Assembly: GCF_022952855.1 (NCBI RefSeq)
Contig: NZ_JALJDX010000219.1
Span: forward strand, 1 to 64,000
Source: Pseudomonas sp. RGM2987
GTDB lineage: Bacteria; Pseudomonadota; Gammaproteobacteria; Pseudomonadales; Pseudomonadaceae
Direction: 5' to 3'
DNA: 64,000 bases
Below are positions 27,470-35,458 of this stretch, one piece after another. The notes below the pieces were generated by a model. It worked only from the letters and a program-made list of their open reading frames with translations, was not told the origin of the DNA and did no database searches. The stretch's first letter is position 1. Every line of letters begins with the position of its first letter. Both the position numbers and the translations under genes were made by a program.

Positions 27470-28028
27470 GGCACCCTCAGCCCACAGCCGCCGCAAGGGA
27501 CGCCTGCAATTGTTGCTGATCGTGTTCGGGGTCGTCGGCCCGATGATCCTCGCCACCGGCATGTACAAATTCCAGTTCTGGGTGCCCGCCAGCCGCAGCT
27601 ACCACGGCGAACTGATCGGCACCGGCCAGACCCGCGCCGAGATCGGTGTGCAGGCCGACGAACAGCGCTGGCAGATCCTCGTCACCTCGCCGAAGGAATG
27701 CGCGGTGGACTGCCGGCAACTGGTCTATCTCGCCCGCCAAGTGCAGATCGGCCTGGGCCGCGACGCCTCCCGCGCCAGCCACGCCCTGGCCATCGCCCAG
27801 CCGCTGGACGCCGAGTACGACGCCCAGTTGCAACGCGAATACCCGCAACTGCAACGCTACCCGCTGGACCTGCCCGCCTATGAAAAAGGCGCCCAGGGCT
27901 CCGGCGGCGCGCAGCTGTGGATCATCGACCCCCATAGCAATCTGGTGCTGCGCTACGACGCCCGGGTCAAAGGCAAGGACCTGCTCAACGACCTGCGCCA
28001 CCTGTTGAAACTGTCGAACATCGGATGA
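27435..28028 (+). CDS. Oxidase-locus membrane protein of unknown function
   Basis: 197 residues from the ATG at 27435, with GGGAGA upstream; a second ATG is at 27447. One N-terminal membrane helix (LLLIVFGVVGPMILATGMYKF), then a periplasmic region that ends in a thioredoxin-like, SCO-like fold pattern (LWIIDPHSNLVLRYDARVKGKDLLNDLRHLL) but lacks the CxxxC copper motif. The CAVDCRQL segment has two cysteines. It occurs beside SURF1 and ctaA in other pseudomonads, so it probably serves oxidase assembly. Confidence 0.85.
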   Translation: MGSAMNPTNTSEAPSAHSRRKGRLQLLLIVFGVVGPMILATGMYKFQFWVPASRSYHGELIGTGQTRAEIGVQADEQRWQILVTSPKECAVDCRQLVYLARQVQIGLGRDASRASHALAIAQPLDAEYDAQLQREYPQLQRYPLDLPAYEKGAQGSGGAQLWIIDPHSNLVLRYDARVKGKDLLNDLRHLLKLSNIG

Positions 28029-28038
28029 GGGCATCGAC

Positions 28039-29118
28039 ATGGCCAAACCTGGATTTCGCCTCGCGCTGTTCGCCACGCTGCTGGCACTGATCGTCGTATT
28101 GCTGGGCGCCTACACCCGGCTGACCCACGCCGGCCTCGGCTGCCCGGACTGGCCCGGTTGCTACGGTTTTATCAGCGTGCCCAAGAGCGAAGCCCAACTG
28201 GCCCATGCCGAGCTGCATTTTCCCGACGCCCCGGTGGAAGCCCACAAGGGCTGGAACGAGATGGTCCATCGTTACTTTGCCGGGACCCTGGGCTTGATGA
28301 TCGTAGCGTTGGCGGCACGTTCCTGGATGAACCGCCACCGCCCGGGCCAGCCGTTGAAGTTGCCGCTGTTCCTGCTGGCGGTGGTGTTCGCCCAAGCCGC
28401 GTTTGGCATGTGGACCGTGACCCTCAAGCTCTGGCCGCAGGTGGTCACCGGGCATTTGCTCGGCGGCTTCGCAACCTTGAGTCTGCTGTTTTTACTGACC
28501 TTGAGACTGTCCGGCGTACTGCCGGCGCTGACCGTGCCCAAGCGCCTGCAACACTGGGCCACCGCCGGCCTGTTGCTGGTGATCGGCCAGATCGCCCTCG
28601 GTGGCTGGGTCAGCTCCAACTATGCCGCCGTCGCCTGCATCGATTTCCCCACCTGCCACGGCCAATGGCTCCCGCCCGCGGATTTTGCCAACGGCTTCCA
28701 CCTGACCCAACACATCGGCCCGAACTACTTGGGCGGCCAGCTCGACAGCGATGCGCGCACCGCCATCCACCTGACCCACCGCATCGGCGCCTTGTTGGTG
28801 ACCCTGGTACTGCTGGGCCTGGCCTGGCAATTGAAAACCGTGGGCATGACTCGCCTCGCCGGCCTGGTGCTAGCCGCCCTGGCCGCACAAATCACCCTGG
28901 GCATCAGCAACGTGCTGTTCCACCTGCCGCTGCCGGTGGCCGTCGCCCACAACGCCGGGGGCGCCGCGCTGCTGCTGACCCTGGTGCTGGTCAACTATCA
29001 CGCCCGTACCAGCCTGGTCCGGGTCAAGCATCAGGTCCCGCTGCGCTGGCGGTTCAACCCGCATAAACACAGCGTCAGCCCCATCACAATAAAAGGAGAG
29101 ATGCCATGGCAACCCTGA
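28039..29118 (+). CDS. ctaA: Heme A synthase (COX15/CtaA)
   Basis: 359 residues, eight membrane helices in two four-helix halves. Conserved LLGAYTRLTHAGLGCPDWPGCYGF at the start, EMVHRYFAG in the first half, and a HLTHRIGALLV histidine segment in the second. It oxidises heme O to heme A for the oxidase. The last residues overlap the start of cyoE by 13 bp, showing tight coupling with the heme O synthase that supplies its substrate. Confidence 0.95.
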   Translation: MAKPGFRLALFATLLALIVVLLGAYTRLTHAGLGCPDWPGCYGFISVPKSEAQLAHAELHFPDAPVEAHKGWNEMVHRYFAGTLGLMIVALAARSWMNRHRPGQPLKLPLFLLAVVFAQAAFGMWTVTLKLWPQVVTGHLLGGFATLSLLFLLTLRLSGVLPALTVPKRLQHWATAGLLLVIGQIALGGWVSSNYAAVACIDFPTCHGQWLPPADFANGFHLTQHIGPNYLGGQLDSDARTAIHLTHRIGALLVTLVLLGLAWQLKTVGMTRLAGLVLAALAAQITLGISNVLFHLPLPVAVAHNAGGAALLLTLVLVNYHARTSLVRVKHQVPLRWRFNPHKHSVSPITIKGEMPWQP

Positions 29119-30005
29119 CCGGTGAACGCCACAGCCAAGCGATCTGGCGCGATTACCTGGAGCTGACCAAACCCAAGGTCGTGGTGCTGATGCTGATCAC
29201 CTCGCTGGTCGGCATGTTCCTCGCCACCCGTGCCGGCGTGCCGTGGACGGTGCTGGTGTTCGGCAACCTCGGTATCGCCCTGTGCGCCGGCGGCGCGGCG
29301 GCGGTCAACCACGTGGTGGACCGGCGCATCGACGCAGTGATGGCCCGCACCCATAAACGCCCCCTGGCCGAAGGCCGCGTCTCCCCCGCCGCCGCCTTGA
29401 CCTTCGCCCTGGCATTGGCCGTGGCCGGGCAAGCGCTGCTGCTGGCCTTCACCAACCCGCTGACCGCCTGGCTGACCCTGGCCTCGTTGCTCGGTTACGC
29501 GGTGGTCTACACCGGTTTCCTCAAACGGGCCACGCCGCAAAACATCGTCATCGGCGGCCTCGCCGGCGCCGCGCCGCCGCTGCTGGGTTGGGTCGCCGCC
29601 ACCGGCCACGTCAGCGCCGAACCGCTGTTGCTGGTGCTGATCATCTTCGCCTGGACCCCGCCGCACTTCTGGGCCCTGGCGATCCACCGCAAAGAGGAAT
29701 ACGCCAAGGCCGACATCCCGATGCTGCCGGTGACCCATGGCGAGCACTACACCAAGGTGCATATCCTGCTCTATACGCTGGTGCTGCTGGCGGTGAGCCT
29801 GATGCCATTCGTGATCCAGATGAGCGGCATGCTCTACCTGATTTGCGCCCTGGTACTCGGCGCCCGGTTCCTGCAATGGGCCGTGGTGTTGTACCGTGGC
29901 ACCCGGCCGCACGCCGCGATCAACACCTTCAAGTACTCTATCTACTACTTGTTCCTGCTGTTCATCGCCCTGCTTGTCGATCACTACCTACTGTTGAGCC
30001 TATGA
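29106..30005 (+). CDS. cyoE: Protoheme IX farnesyltransferase (heme O synthase)
   Basis: 299 residues of the UbiA prenyltransferase superfamily, with the first Asp-rich motif in AAAVNHVVDRRIDAVMARTHKRP and a second conserved segment HFWALAIHRKEEYAKADIPMLPV. It adds a farnesyl group to protoheme in the inner membrane. It overlaps ctaA upstream and the SCO gene downstream (4 bp, ATGA). The cyoE/ctaB name depends on the oxidase it serves; here ctaB would fit equally. Confidence 0.95.
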   Translation: MATLTGERHSQAIWRDYLELTKPKVVVLMLITSLVGMFLATRAGVPWTVLVFGNLGIALCAGGAAAVNHVVDRRIDAVMARTHKRPLAEGRVSPAAALTFALALAVAGQALLLAFTNPLTAWLTLASLLGYAVVYTGFLKRATPQNIVIGGLAGAAPPLLGWVAATGHVSAEPLLLVLIIFAWTPPHFWALAIHRKEEYAKADIPMLPVTHGEHYTKVHILLYTLVLLAVSLMPFVIQMSGMLYLICALVLGARFLQWAVVLYRGTRPHAAINTFKYSIYYLFLLFIALLVDHYLLLSL

Positions 30006-30637
30006 CCCGAACCCAGAAAACCGTCTTCATCCTCGTGGCCGTGATCGCGCTGATCCTCGGCCTGACCATCAACAAGGTGCTGTCGGGCAAAGGCCAGGGC
30101 GACCCGACGGCCCTGATCGACGCCGGCATCATCCTGCTGCCGCAAAGCCGCCACCTGCCGGACGTGAGAATGACCGACCAGGACGGCCAGCCCGTGGCCA
30201 TGGACGCGTTGAAAGACAAATGGAGCCTGCTGTTCTTCGGCTACACCTTCTGCCCGGACATCTGCCCCACCACCCTCGCCCAACTGCGCCAGATCAAAAG
30301 CGAACTGCCGCCCGAAGCTGTGGATAAGCTGCAAATCGTCCTGGTCAGCGTCGACCCGAACCGCGACACCCCCAAACAACTCAAGCAATACCTGGGCTAC
30401 TTCGACCCCCAATTCAAAGGCCTGACCCCGACCTCGATCGAAGACCTGCAAAAACTCGCCAACGCCGTGAGCATCCCCTTCATTCCGGCCGACACCAGCA
30501 AACCCAACTACACCGTCGACCACAGCGGCAACCTTGCCGTCATCGGCCCCGACGGCACCCAACGCGGCTTCATCCGCGCCCCGCTGAACAACCAGAAACT
30601 GGTCGCGCAACTGCCGGAAATGCTTAAACGCAAATAG
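30002..30637 (+). CDS. SCO1/SenC family copper chaperone
   Basis: 211 residues from the ATG at 30002, overlapping the cyoE stop by 4 bp. N-terminal membrane anchor (TVFILVAVIALILGLTINKVL), then a thioredoxin fold with the copper site C84-PDI-C88 and H174 (VDHSG). It delivers copper to the CuA site of subunit II. Last gene of the oxidase locus. Confidence 0.94.
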   Translation: MTRTQKTVFILVAVIALILGLTINKVLSGKGQGDPTALIDAGIILLPQSRHLPDVRMTDQDGQPVAMDALKDKWSLLFFGYTFCPDICPTTLAQLRQIKSELPPEAVDKLQIVLVSVDPNRDTPKQLKQYLGYFDPQFKGLTPTSIEDLQKLANAVSIPFIPADTSKPNYTVDHSGNLAVIGPDGTQRGFIRAPLNNQKLVAQLPEMLKRK

Positions 30638-30673
30638 CCCCATACCCGCAAGCCTACTCCCACCACCATCCCC

Positions 30674-30701
30674 TGTGGGAGCGGGCTTGCCCGCGAAAGC
30701 G
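30674..30701. repeat. REP half-site, family A variant
   Basis: Single arm GGGAGCGGGCTTGCCCGCG after the SCO gene. Confidence 0.75.
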
Positions 30702-30810
30702 CCAGAACAGTCTACATCGCAACTAAATCTGCCCACCCCACCCACACCCACCACAAATCCCCTGTGGGGCAAGCTGCGTCTAATGCCATCCCTTCAGCCT
30801 TACCTAGCTC

Positions 30811-30852
30811 TGTGGCGAGGGGATTTATCCCCGCTGGGCTGCAAAGCAGCCC
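30811..30852. repeat. REP half-site, family B variant
   Basis: GTGGCGAGGGGATTTATCCC with the GGGCTGCAAAGCAGCCC hairpin, the 'GGGGATAAATCCCC' subtype of family B. Confidence 0.75.
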
Positions 30853-30910
30853 CATCCCCAACCAATCCTCGGTGCCGAAAGCCTTTCTCGAATTCGACGA
30901 AGCAGGAAGC

Positions 30911-31075
30911 ATGAAACCATCGTCCTACTACGACCGCGTGGTCGATATGATGGAGGAGCTGATGAAGTTCACGCTGCTAATGCGAGGCCGCGAGCACTAC
31001 CTGGTGGTCCGCTATTCCGAGCGCAAAGAAAGCGCCGAAGCACTCTCCAAGCGCGTGAACCAACGGTCTATCTAA
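30911..31075 (+). CDS. Small hypothetical protein, 54 residues
   Basis: Starts at the ATG at 30911 after GCAGGAAGC. The sequence MKPSSYYDRVVDMMEELMKF, then LLMRGREHYLVVRYSERKES, is amphipathic and basic and has coding-like codon use. The frame stays open upstream only through a REP half-site. I do not recognise the family; the clean ribosome binding site and composition suggest a real gene. Confidence 0.55.
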   Translation: MKPSSYYDRVVDMMEELMKFTLLMRGREHYLVVRYSERKESAEALSKRVNQRSI

Positions 31076-31515
31076 GCGATTCGCTTTGCCATGTAACTCG
31101 CGTTGGCGGGACACAGACTGCGGAACTCAAGCGAGTCCTGGACGACGGAGGGTGCCTCGGCCCTGCTACATTGCTCAAAGCCGTGGTATTCGAAGAATGG
31201 CGCGGCGGTGGTGGTCAGCAGGTGCAGCGTCCTCACCCCACGACTCACCAGCAGTGCTTCCAATAATGCCAACGCCTGTGACCCGATACCCTCGCCCCGA
31301 CTTGAGGGAGAGACGATAAACGAACGCAACAGGCGATCAGCGGTGGAGCCTTCAACCCCCACGTAGCCCACCCACTGTTCGCCTATCTGAAACTGGAAAA
31401 ATTCACGCCCTGGCTCGTCCAGGTCGGCATGAGGCAAGCCTTCGGCCCGGAGCGACGCCTTGAGCGAGGCCAAGTCATCCAGTGCAGACATTTTGAGAAC
31501 GTGTGATACGGGCAT
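31072..31515 (-). CDS. GNAT acetyltransferase, ArsN2-like
   Basis: 147 residues from the ATG at 31515, with AAGGTGG six nt upstream. GNAT motif A (RGEGIGSQAL) and the stretch LLTTTAAPFFEYHGFEQCSR, then VVQDSLEFRSLCPANASYMAK, match what I recall of the ArsN2 family (arsenic-resistance N-acetyltransferases), particularly the EFRSLCPA ending. Its reaction and substrate are unproven for most members. It is divergent, only 24 bp from an ArsN1/phosphinothricin acetyltransferase-like gene. Its stop overlaps the 54-residue gene's stop. Confidence 0.8.
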   Translation of the reverse strand: MPVSHVLKMSALDDLASLKASLRAEGLPHADLDEPGREFFQFQIGEQWVGYVGVEGSTADRLLRSFIVSPSSRGEGIGSQALALLEALLVSRGVRTLHLLTTTAAPFFEYHGFEQCSRAEAPSVVQDSLEFRSLCPANASYMAKRIA

Positions 31516-31539
31516 GACGAACCACCTTGAGGGCCATGA

Positions 31540-32100
31540 ATGAACGCCAACAGCACCATCAGAATAGCGCGGCCCTCGGATGCAGCGGCCATCCAGGGGA
31601 TCTACGCGCCGTTCGTTGAGCGTACCGCGATTTCCTTTGAACTGGCGCCCCCCAGCATCGAGGAAATGACTCAACGAATCACCTCGACGCTGCCGATGTA
31701 TCCCTACCTTGTGGCAGAGCAAGACGGGCAAGTGGTCGGATACGCTTACGCCAGCCAACACCGCGCCCGCGAGGCCTATCGCTGGTCCGTCGACGTGACC
31801 GTGTATGTTTCGCCCCAAACACACCGCCAAGGAATTGGAAGGGCGCTATACGATCGGCTGTTCCCGATTCTCCAACGTCAAGGTTTCCATGCAGCGTATG
31901 CCGGCATCGCGCTACCCAATGCGGGAAGCGTGGGCCTGCATGAATCCTTGGGCTTTACACACATCGGCACCTATCCCGAAGTCGGGTTCAAACACGGCAA
32001 ATGGCATGACGTCGGATACTGGCGCAAGCCCTTGGCAAACTCATCGCCACCCGTTCCGATTGTTGCTTTCGATGCCTTGATGGGACAGCTCGTTTTCTAA
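31540..32100 (+). CDS. GNAT acetyltransferase, ArsN1/phosphinothricin type
   Basis: 186 residues. Opens RIARPSDAAAIQGIYAPFVERTAISFE, with GNAT motif A HRQGIGRALYDRLF and the tail LGFTHIGTYPEVGFKHGKWHDVGYWRK typical of the phosphinothricin acetyltransferase class. Members include ArsN1, which acetylates arsinothricin. An R81-W-S83 pair has the spacing I recall for ArsN1's substrate-binding Arg/Ser. The C-terminus is some 15 residues longer than usual. Phosphinothricin, arsinothricin or methionine sulphoximine are possible substrates. Confidence 0.85.
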   Translation: MNANSTIRIARPSDAAAIQGIYAPFVERTAISFELAPPSIEEMTQRITSTLPMYPYLVAEQDGQVVGYAYASQHRAREAYRWSVDVTVYVSPQTHRQGIGRALYDRLFPILQRQGFHAAYAGIALPNAGSVGLHESLGFTHIGTYPEVGFKHGKWHDVGYWRKPLANSSPPVPIVAFDALMGQLVF

Positions 32101-32169
32101 ACGTGAAAGCCCGCATTAATCGCAGCAGCGCCACTGCAAATACGCTCCCCCAGCACCTCCACACCCCCC

Positions 32170-32194
32170 TGTGGGAGCGGGCTTGCTCGCGATG
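32170..32194. repeat. REP half-site, family A
   Basis: Single arm GGGAGCGGGCTTGCTCGCG after the acetyltransferase gene. Confidence 0.78.
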
Positions 32195-32384
32195 AAAACG
32201 ACACGGTCCCAAAGAAAAAAACCAGCCACCTTGATTACTAAAATCCCCCTCCTACAGCCCCCACCTACACCCGTCCAACAAGCTACGAATCCTTGCGCCT
32301 TTGCCTACAACTACGCCAGAATCCGCCCGCTTGTGCGCCTTGTCCCTGGGTTCTATTGTCGTTCCTGCCACTGCCCATCAGTGG

Positions 32385-32583
32385 TCGGGTTTAGTAGCCC
32401 GAGTTCACATCACGGTTGTACAAGTCTCATCAGACAGGCATTAGCCTATTCTCGATGGTGGCTGTGCGCATGGCGTCTTCGGGCGCGCCGGGTTTGGTGT
32501 GATCACCGGTCTACTAACTTGCGCACAGCCGCCTCCATTCCGTTTAGTAGCGCAATGGTGCGGCCCATTAGAGGATCACACCA
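32385..32583 (+). ncRNA. Structured 5' leader of the DUF6124 gene (candidate cis-regulatory RNA)
   Basis: About 200 nt ending at the start codon. Visible pairings: stem TCGGG/CCCGA (32385-32402) with loop TTTAGTAG; a 14-bp stem (32457-32470 with 32520-32533, one G-U pair); inside it, a hairpin 32473-32486 with a C(UUCG)G tetraloop, and CTACTAA at 32511-32517; then CCATT-CG-TTTAGTAG-CG-AATGG (32535-32558). CTACTAA is complementary to TTAGTAG in both loops. GGTGTGATC (32496-32504) is fully complementary to GATCACACC (32574-32582), between the Shine-Dalgarno GAGG and the ATG. Pairings were found by eye. Confidence 0.7.
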
Positions 32584-32946
32584 ATGTTCAAAGTAACTCC
32601 GAACCCACCAGAATCAGGGTCCGCCACACAATCCGCAAAATCCAAAGCCAAGCAGCACGACGAAACCACCAAACGCGTGCTCGATCACTACTTGCAGCCC
32701 AAGTCGGATAAATCCAAAGACGAACCGAAACCGGGGCAGATCTTCACTGTTGTGAAAGGTCTCGATAACGAGTGCCTGCTCGCCAACCTCACTGAAACGC
32801 TGGCTTCAGCCGATGCCATGGTGGCTGACCTGGCGTTCGACCTGAAAGGCTCGCGACGCCATTTGGCAATGGGGATTCAGCAGTTGATTGAGCTGAGTTC
32901 GCTGTTGGCGAATCAGGTGTTGGATAATGTGGAGCCGAGGCCGTAA
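32584..32946 (+). CDS. DUF6124 family protein
   Basis: 120 residues, starting MFKVTPNPPESGS, which is the typical opening of DUF6124 (formerly annotated DUF3077-like) proteins of fluorescent pseudomonads. The N-terminal half is polar and disordered (KQHDETTKRVLDHYLQPK); the C-terminal half is helical (ECLLANLTETLASADAMVADLAFDL, then GIQQLIELSSLLANQVLDN). No signal peptide or membrane span. Function unknown. I recall these genes occurring in several copies per genome. A terminator follows 20 bp after the stop, so this is a single-gene unit with its own structured leader. Confidence 0.88.
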   Translation: MFKVTPNPPESGSATQSAKSKAKQHDETTKRVLDHYLQPKSDKSKDEPKPGQIFTVVKGLDNECLLANLTETLASADAMVADLAFDLKGSRRHLAMGIQQLIELSSLLANQVLDNVEPRP

Positions 32947-32965
32947 GTAAACGGTTTCCAACGGA

Positions 32966-32992
32966 AAAACCCGACGCGTTGCGCCGGGTTTT
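32966..32992 (+). terminator. Rho-independent terminator after the DUF6124 gene
   Basis: AAAACCCGaCGC-gtt-GCGcCGGGTTTT, a stem of 10-11 bp with an A-rich 5' flank and T-rich 3' end. Beyond it, 33000-33326 has no gene that I can support. Confidence 0.85.
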
Positions 32993-33326
32993 GGTGCGTT
33001 CATATATAGATGTGGACGGGCTATCTCTAAATAAGAATTCCTTCAACGATACCCGTTCTTCACCTCCCCGCACCGTCCTCTCAGCGAAAGACTGCAAACG
33101 GCCAGAAGCCGTCGTTCCGAGTAGGGACATGACCCGCCTTCTTACTAGCGGCAAAACACTTCATAAGGTGTACTGCGCGCACCATGCGACAGACCCACAT
33201 TCTGTGGTGCACAGCCCCCTTACACGATAGCGTTTTCTCTTGAGTTTAATGCCGGCCTTCGATTAGATACGAGGCGTAAACGTTGTAACGTGAATAGCAC
33301 CATCAATCACGAGGGAATAGCACTAA

Positions 33327-33920
33327 ATGGCAAGGATAGAACCCGTTTTCGGCAGCATCAGCAGCGAAATCGAAAACCCATACCAACTGGGTGATGCCCA
33401 ACTGATTGACGACGAGGTTGTCACGTTTTCAAAACCCAGGATTCTTGATTTTTCCGGGCGTATTTCTCTGGCGCGCTTCTGGCTGATTCGTGTGCCCTTG
33501 GTGCTGGTTCTTCCGTGCATTTTGCTGGCGTTCTTTATGGTGGGGTTGCGCCATCAACTGGGGGTTTTGCTGATAGTCGGTGTCACCGTTGTCGTTCCTG
33601 CCATCCTGCTCGACGTGTCTCTACTGATACGCAGGGCACGAGATATAGGCTGGAGTCCGATGATATGGGCAATTCTCCACGTGTTCCCTGTTATCGGCTT
33701 TGTGATAACGCTTCCGCTCACCATGCTTCCGGGGCGTAAAGCGATTAATAAATACGGCCCGCCCAATCCACCTCTCTCGACGTTGGTAAAGCTACTTACC
33801 GCGCTGTTGGTGGTGCTGATGCTTGTAACTACAACCGTGCTAATTGCGTATTTTCCCCAATACCACCCACAGGCAATCTACGAGTGGTTCGCTAATGCAT
33901 TGGTTCAGGCATATCGTTAG
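33327..33920 (+). CDS. DUF805 family membrane protein
   Basis: 197 residues. A ~40-residue cytoplasmic N-terminus (SSEIENPYQLGDAQLIDDEV) precedes the DUF805 core: DFSGRISLARFWL, then helices and the signature ILLDVSLLIRRARDIGWSPMIWAI and LTMLPGRKAINKYGPPNP. A fourth helix (TLVKLLTALLVVLMLVTTTVLIAYF) is at the C-terminus. Inner-membrane protein of unknown function. It stands alone, between stretches of decayed sequence that share a 20-bp repeat. Confidence 0.88.
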   Translation: MARIEPVFGSISSEIENPYQLGDAQLIDDEVVTFSKPRILDFSGRISLARFWLIRVPLVLVLPCILLAFFMVGLRHQLGVLLIVGVTVVVPAILLDVSLLIRRARDIGWSPMIWAILHVFPVIGFVITLPLTMLPGRKAINKYGPPNPPLSTLVKLLTALLVVLMLVTTTVLIAYFPQYHPQAIYEWFANALVQAYR

Positions 33921-34281
33921 CGTACGCGAAGTCCATGCTTCGCCTCATTGCGCGGCGCCAAGTGCTCAGGTGTCTTTGTAGAGAGCGCTGCGCGCACCAC
34001 GCGATAGCCCAGCGTACGCCGCGGTGATGTCCATTGGGGAAAGAGAACAGATTTATTTCTCTGCTCTAAACGTCCGCTCTTGGCCGATAGCCGACGTCTG
34101 TTAAAAAACAATCTGTTAGCTTGGGAGCAACAGTTTAGAAAGACGCTGTGGGATACGAACCGAATTGATCGGATCAGCCAATTGAGGGACAAGACCGGCA
34201 CGCGCCGCTACCTCACCACTAAGCTGAGCCCCCTGAATCCTGATTATCTCGGTGCATCAGGATGATCGTATTGGTTGTTTT
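33921..34281. other. Gene-poor remnant region
   Basis: No supportable intact gene. On the minus strand a short coding-like tail reads SPRRTLGYRVVRAALSTKT (near 33970-34030), possibly the worn C-terminus of a larger enzyme. There is also an imperfect AACAGATTTATTT element near 34045 and an 8-bp inverted repeat ATCCTGAT/ATCAGGAT around 34234-34262. Confidence 0.4.
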
Positions 34282-34412
34282 GGGGCTGCTTCGCACCCCA
34301 GCGGGGATAAATCCCCTCGCCACAGAGTTTTGTGTGTTGGCTGCCTGGCATTTGGAGCTGTGGGCCTTTTATGAGTGCTTCGCACTCAAGCGGGAGCAAG
34401 CTCCCTCGCCAC
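34282..34412. repeat. Two REP half-sites, family B variants
   Basis: GGGCTGCTTCGCACCCCAGC with the GGGGATAAATCCCC subtype, then GAGTGCTTCGCACTC followed by the GGGAGCAAGCTCCC subtype. The same ordered couple recurs at 45194, 47499 and 51273. Confidence 0.85.
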
Positions 34413-34532
34413 GGGCGTTCGAGCTGCTGTCGGGGGCTCAGGCGGCTTTTTGTCCGAGGTCTCATCACCCGCTGCGTGCCGGTTTATCTCGACCGGCACG
34501 CGATTCCATCTTCCTGACCTTGGTTCGGCTGC

Positions 34533-35372
34533 TTAACCCAAAGACTCCCTAACCGGCGTAGTCCCCCGCCCAATCAAGCGCCCCAGCGCCCCACTCTCAT
34601 CAAACAGCGCCCCTTTCGCCGCCGCCGCATCAGAATCCGCCAGCAACGCCGCCAACCCCGCCGGCAACCCGACACTGATCAACACCGCCTCAAACTCAGC
34701 CTGCGGCAGGTTCTGATAAACCACTGGCTTACCGGTTTTCTGGCTGATCAACGCAGCCAGTTCAGTCAAGGTATAGCTGCTATCCCCCGCCAGTTCATAG
34801 ACTTTATCCGCCTGCCCTTCAGTGGTCAGCACCACCGCTGCGGCTTGGGCGTAGTCGGCACGGGGCGCGGAGCTGATGCGGCCCTCGCCGGCGCTGCCGA
34901 GCAGGACGCCATGTTCCACGGCGCTCGGTACGTTCGCCAGGTAGTTTTCGCTGTACCAGCCGTTGCGCAGCAATACGTGGGGCACGCCCGAGGCTTTCAA
35001 GGCGGCTTCGGTATCGCGGTGTTCAGCGGCCAAGCCCAAGGTGGAAGTGTCGGCGTGCAGGACGCTGGTATAGGCCAGGAGCGTGACACCTGCGGCCTTG
35101 GCGGCATCGATCACGGCGCGGTGTTGGGCGGCGCGGTTGCCCAGTTCATTGGAGGAGATCAACAGCAGTTTATCGACGCCTTTGAGCGCGGCGGTCAATG
35201 TGGCCGGTTGGTTGTAGTCGGCGGTGCGTACCACCACGCCCTGTGCGGCCAGGTCCTGGACTTTGCCGGGGTCTCGGACCAGGGCGACGATTTGCTCGGC
35301 TGGCACGCGTTCAAGCAGGGACTGGATAACGAGACGGCCCAGTTGGCCGGAGGCTCCGGTGATGGCGATCAT
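34533..35372 (-). CDS. SDR/NmrA-like NAD(P)H:quinone oxidoreductase (YtfG/QOR2 type)
   Basis: 279 residues from the ATG at 35372, which follows AAGG. NAD(P)-binding Rossmann motif ITGASGQLGRLVIQSLL, then LLAYTSVLHAD, the NGWYSENYLANV segment and the C-terminal half typical of the E. coli YtfG (QorB) family. It likely reduces quinones with NADPH. An HxlR-family regulator gene is divergent 86 bp away, with palindromic operators between, so it is probably repressed by that protein and induced by quinone or electrophile stress. Confidence 0.9.
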   Translation of the reverse strand: MIAITGASGQLGRLVIQSLLERVPAEQIVALVRDPGKVQDLAAQGVVVRTADYNQPATLTAALKGVDKLLLISSNELGNRAAQHRAVIDAAKAAGVTLLAYTSVLHADTSTLGLAAEHRDTEAALKASGVPHVLLRNGWYSENYLANVPSAVEHGVLLGSAGEGRISSAPRADYAQAAAVVLTTEGQADKVYELAGDSSYTLTELAALISQKTGKPVVYQNLPQAEFEAVLISVGLPAGLAALLADSDAAAAKGALFDESGALGRLIGRGTTPVRESLG

Positions 35373-35430
35373 GACAAATACCTTGATGGGAAAAGGAGGA
35401 GAAGTCATCCTAGGGCCCTAAGTAACTTTT

Positions 35431-35457
35431 TGTAAGTACGTACATAAAGGTAAGTAC
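35431..35457. promoter_or_regulatory. Probable HxlR operator between the quinone reductase and regulator genes
   Basis: TGTAAGTACGTACA (core palindrome GTACGTAC, 35436-35443) followed by a second GTAAGTAC at 35450-35457, right before the regulator's GTG start. Inverted and direct copies in a divergent gap fit a dimeric repressor. Confidence 0.6.
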
Positions 35458-35458
35458 C

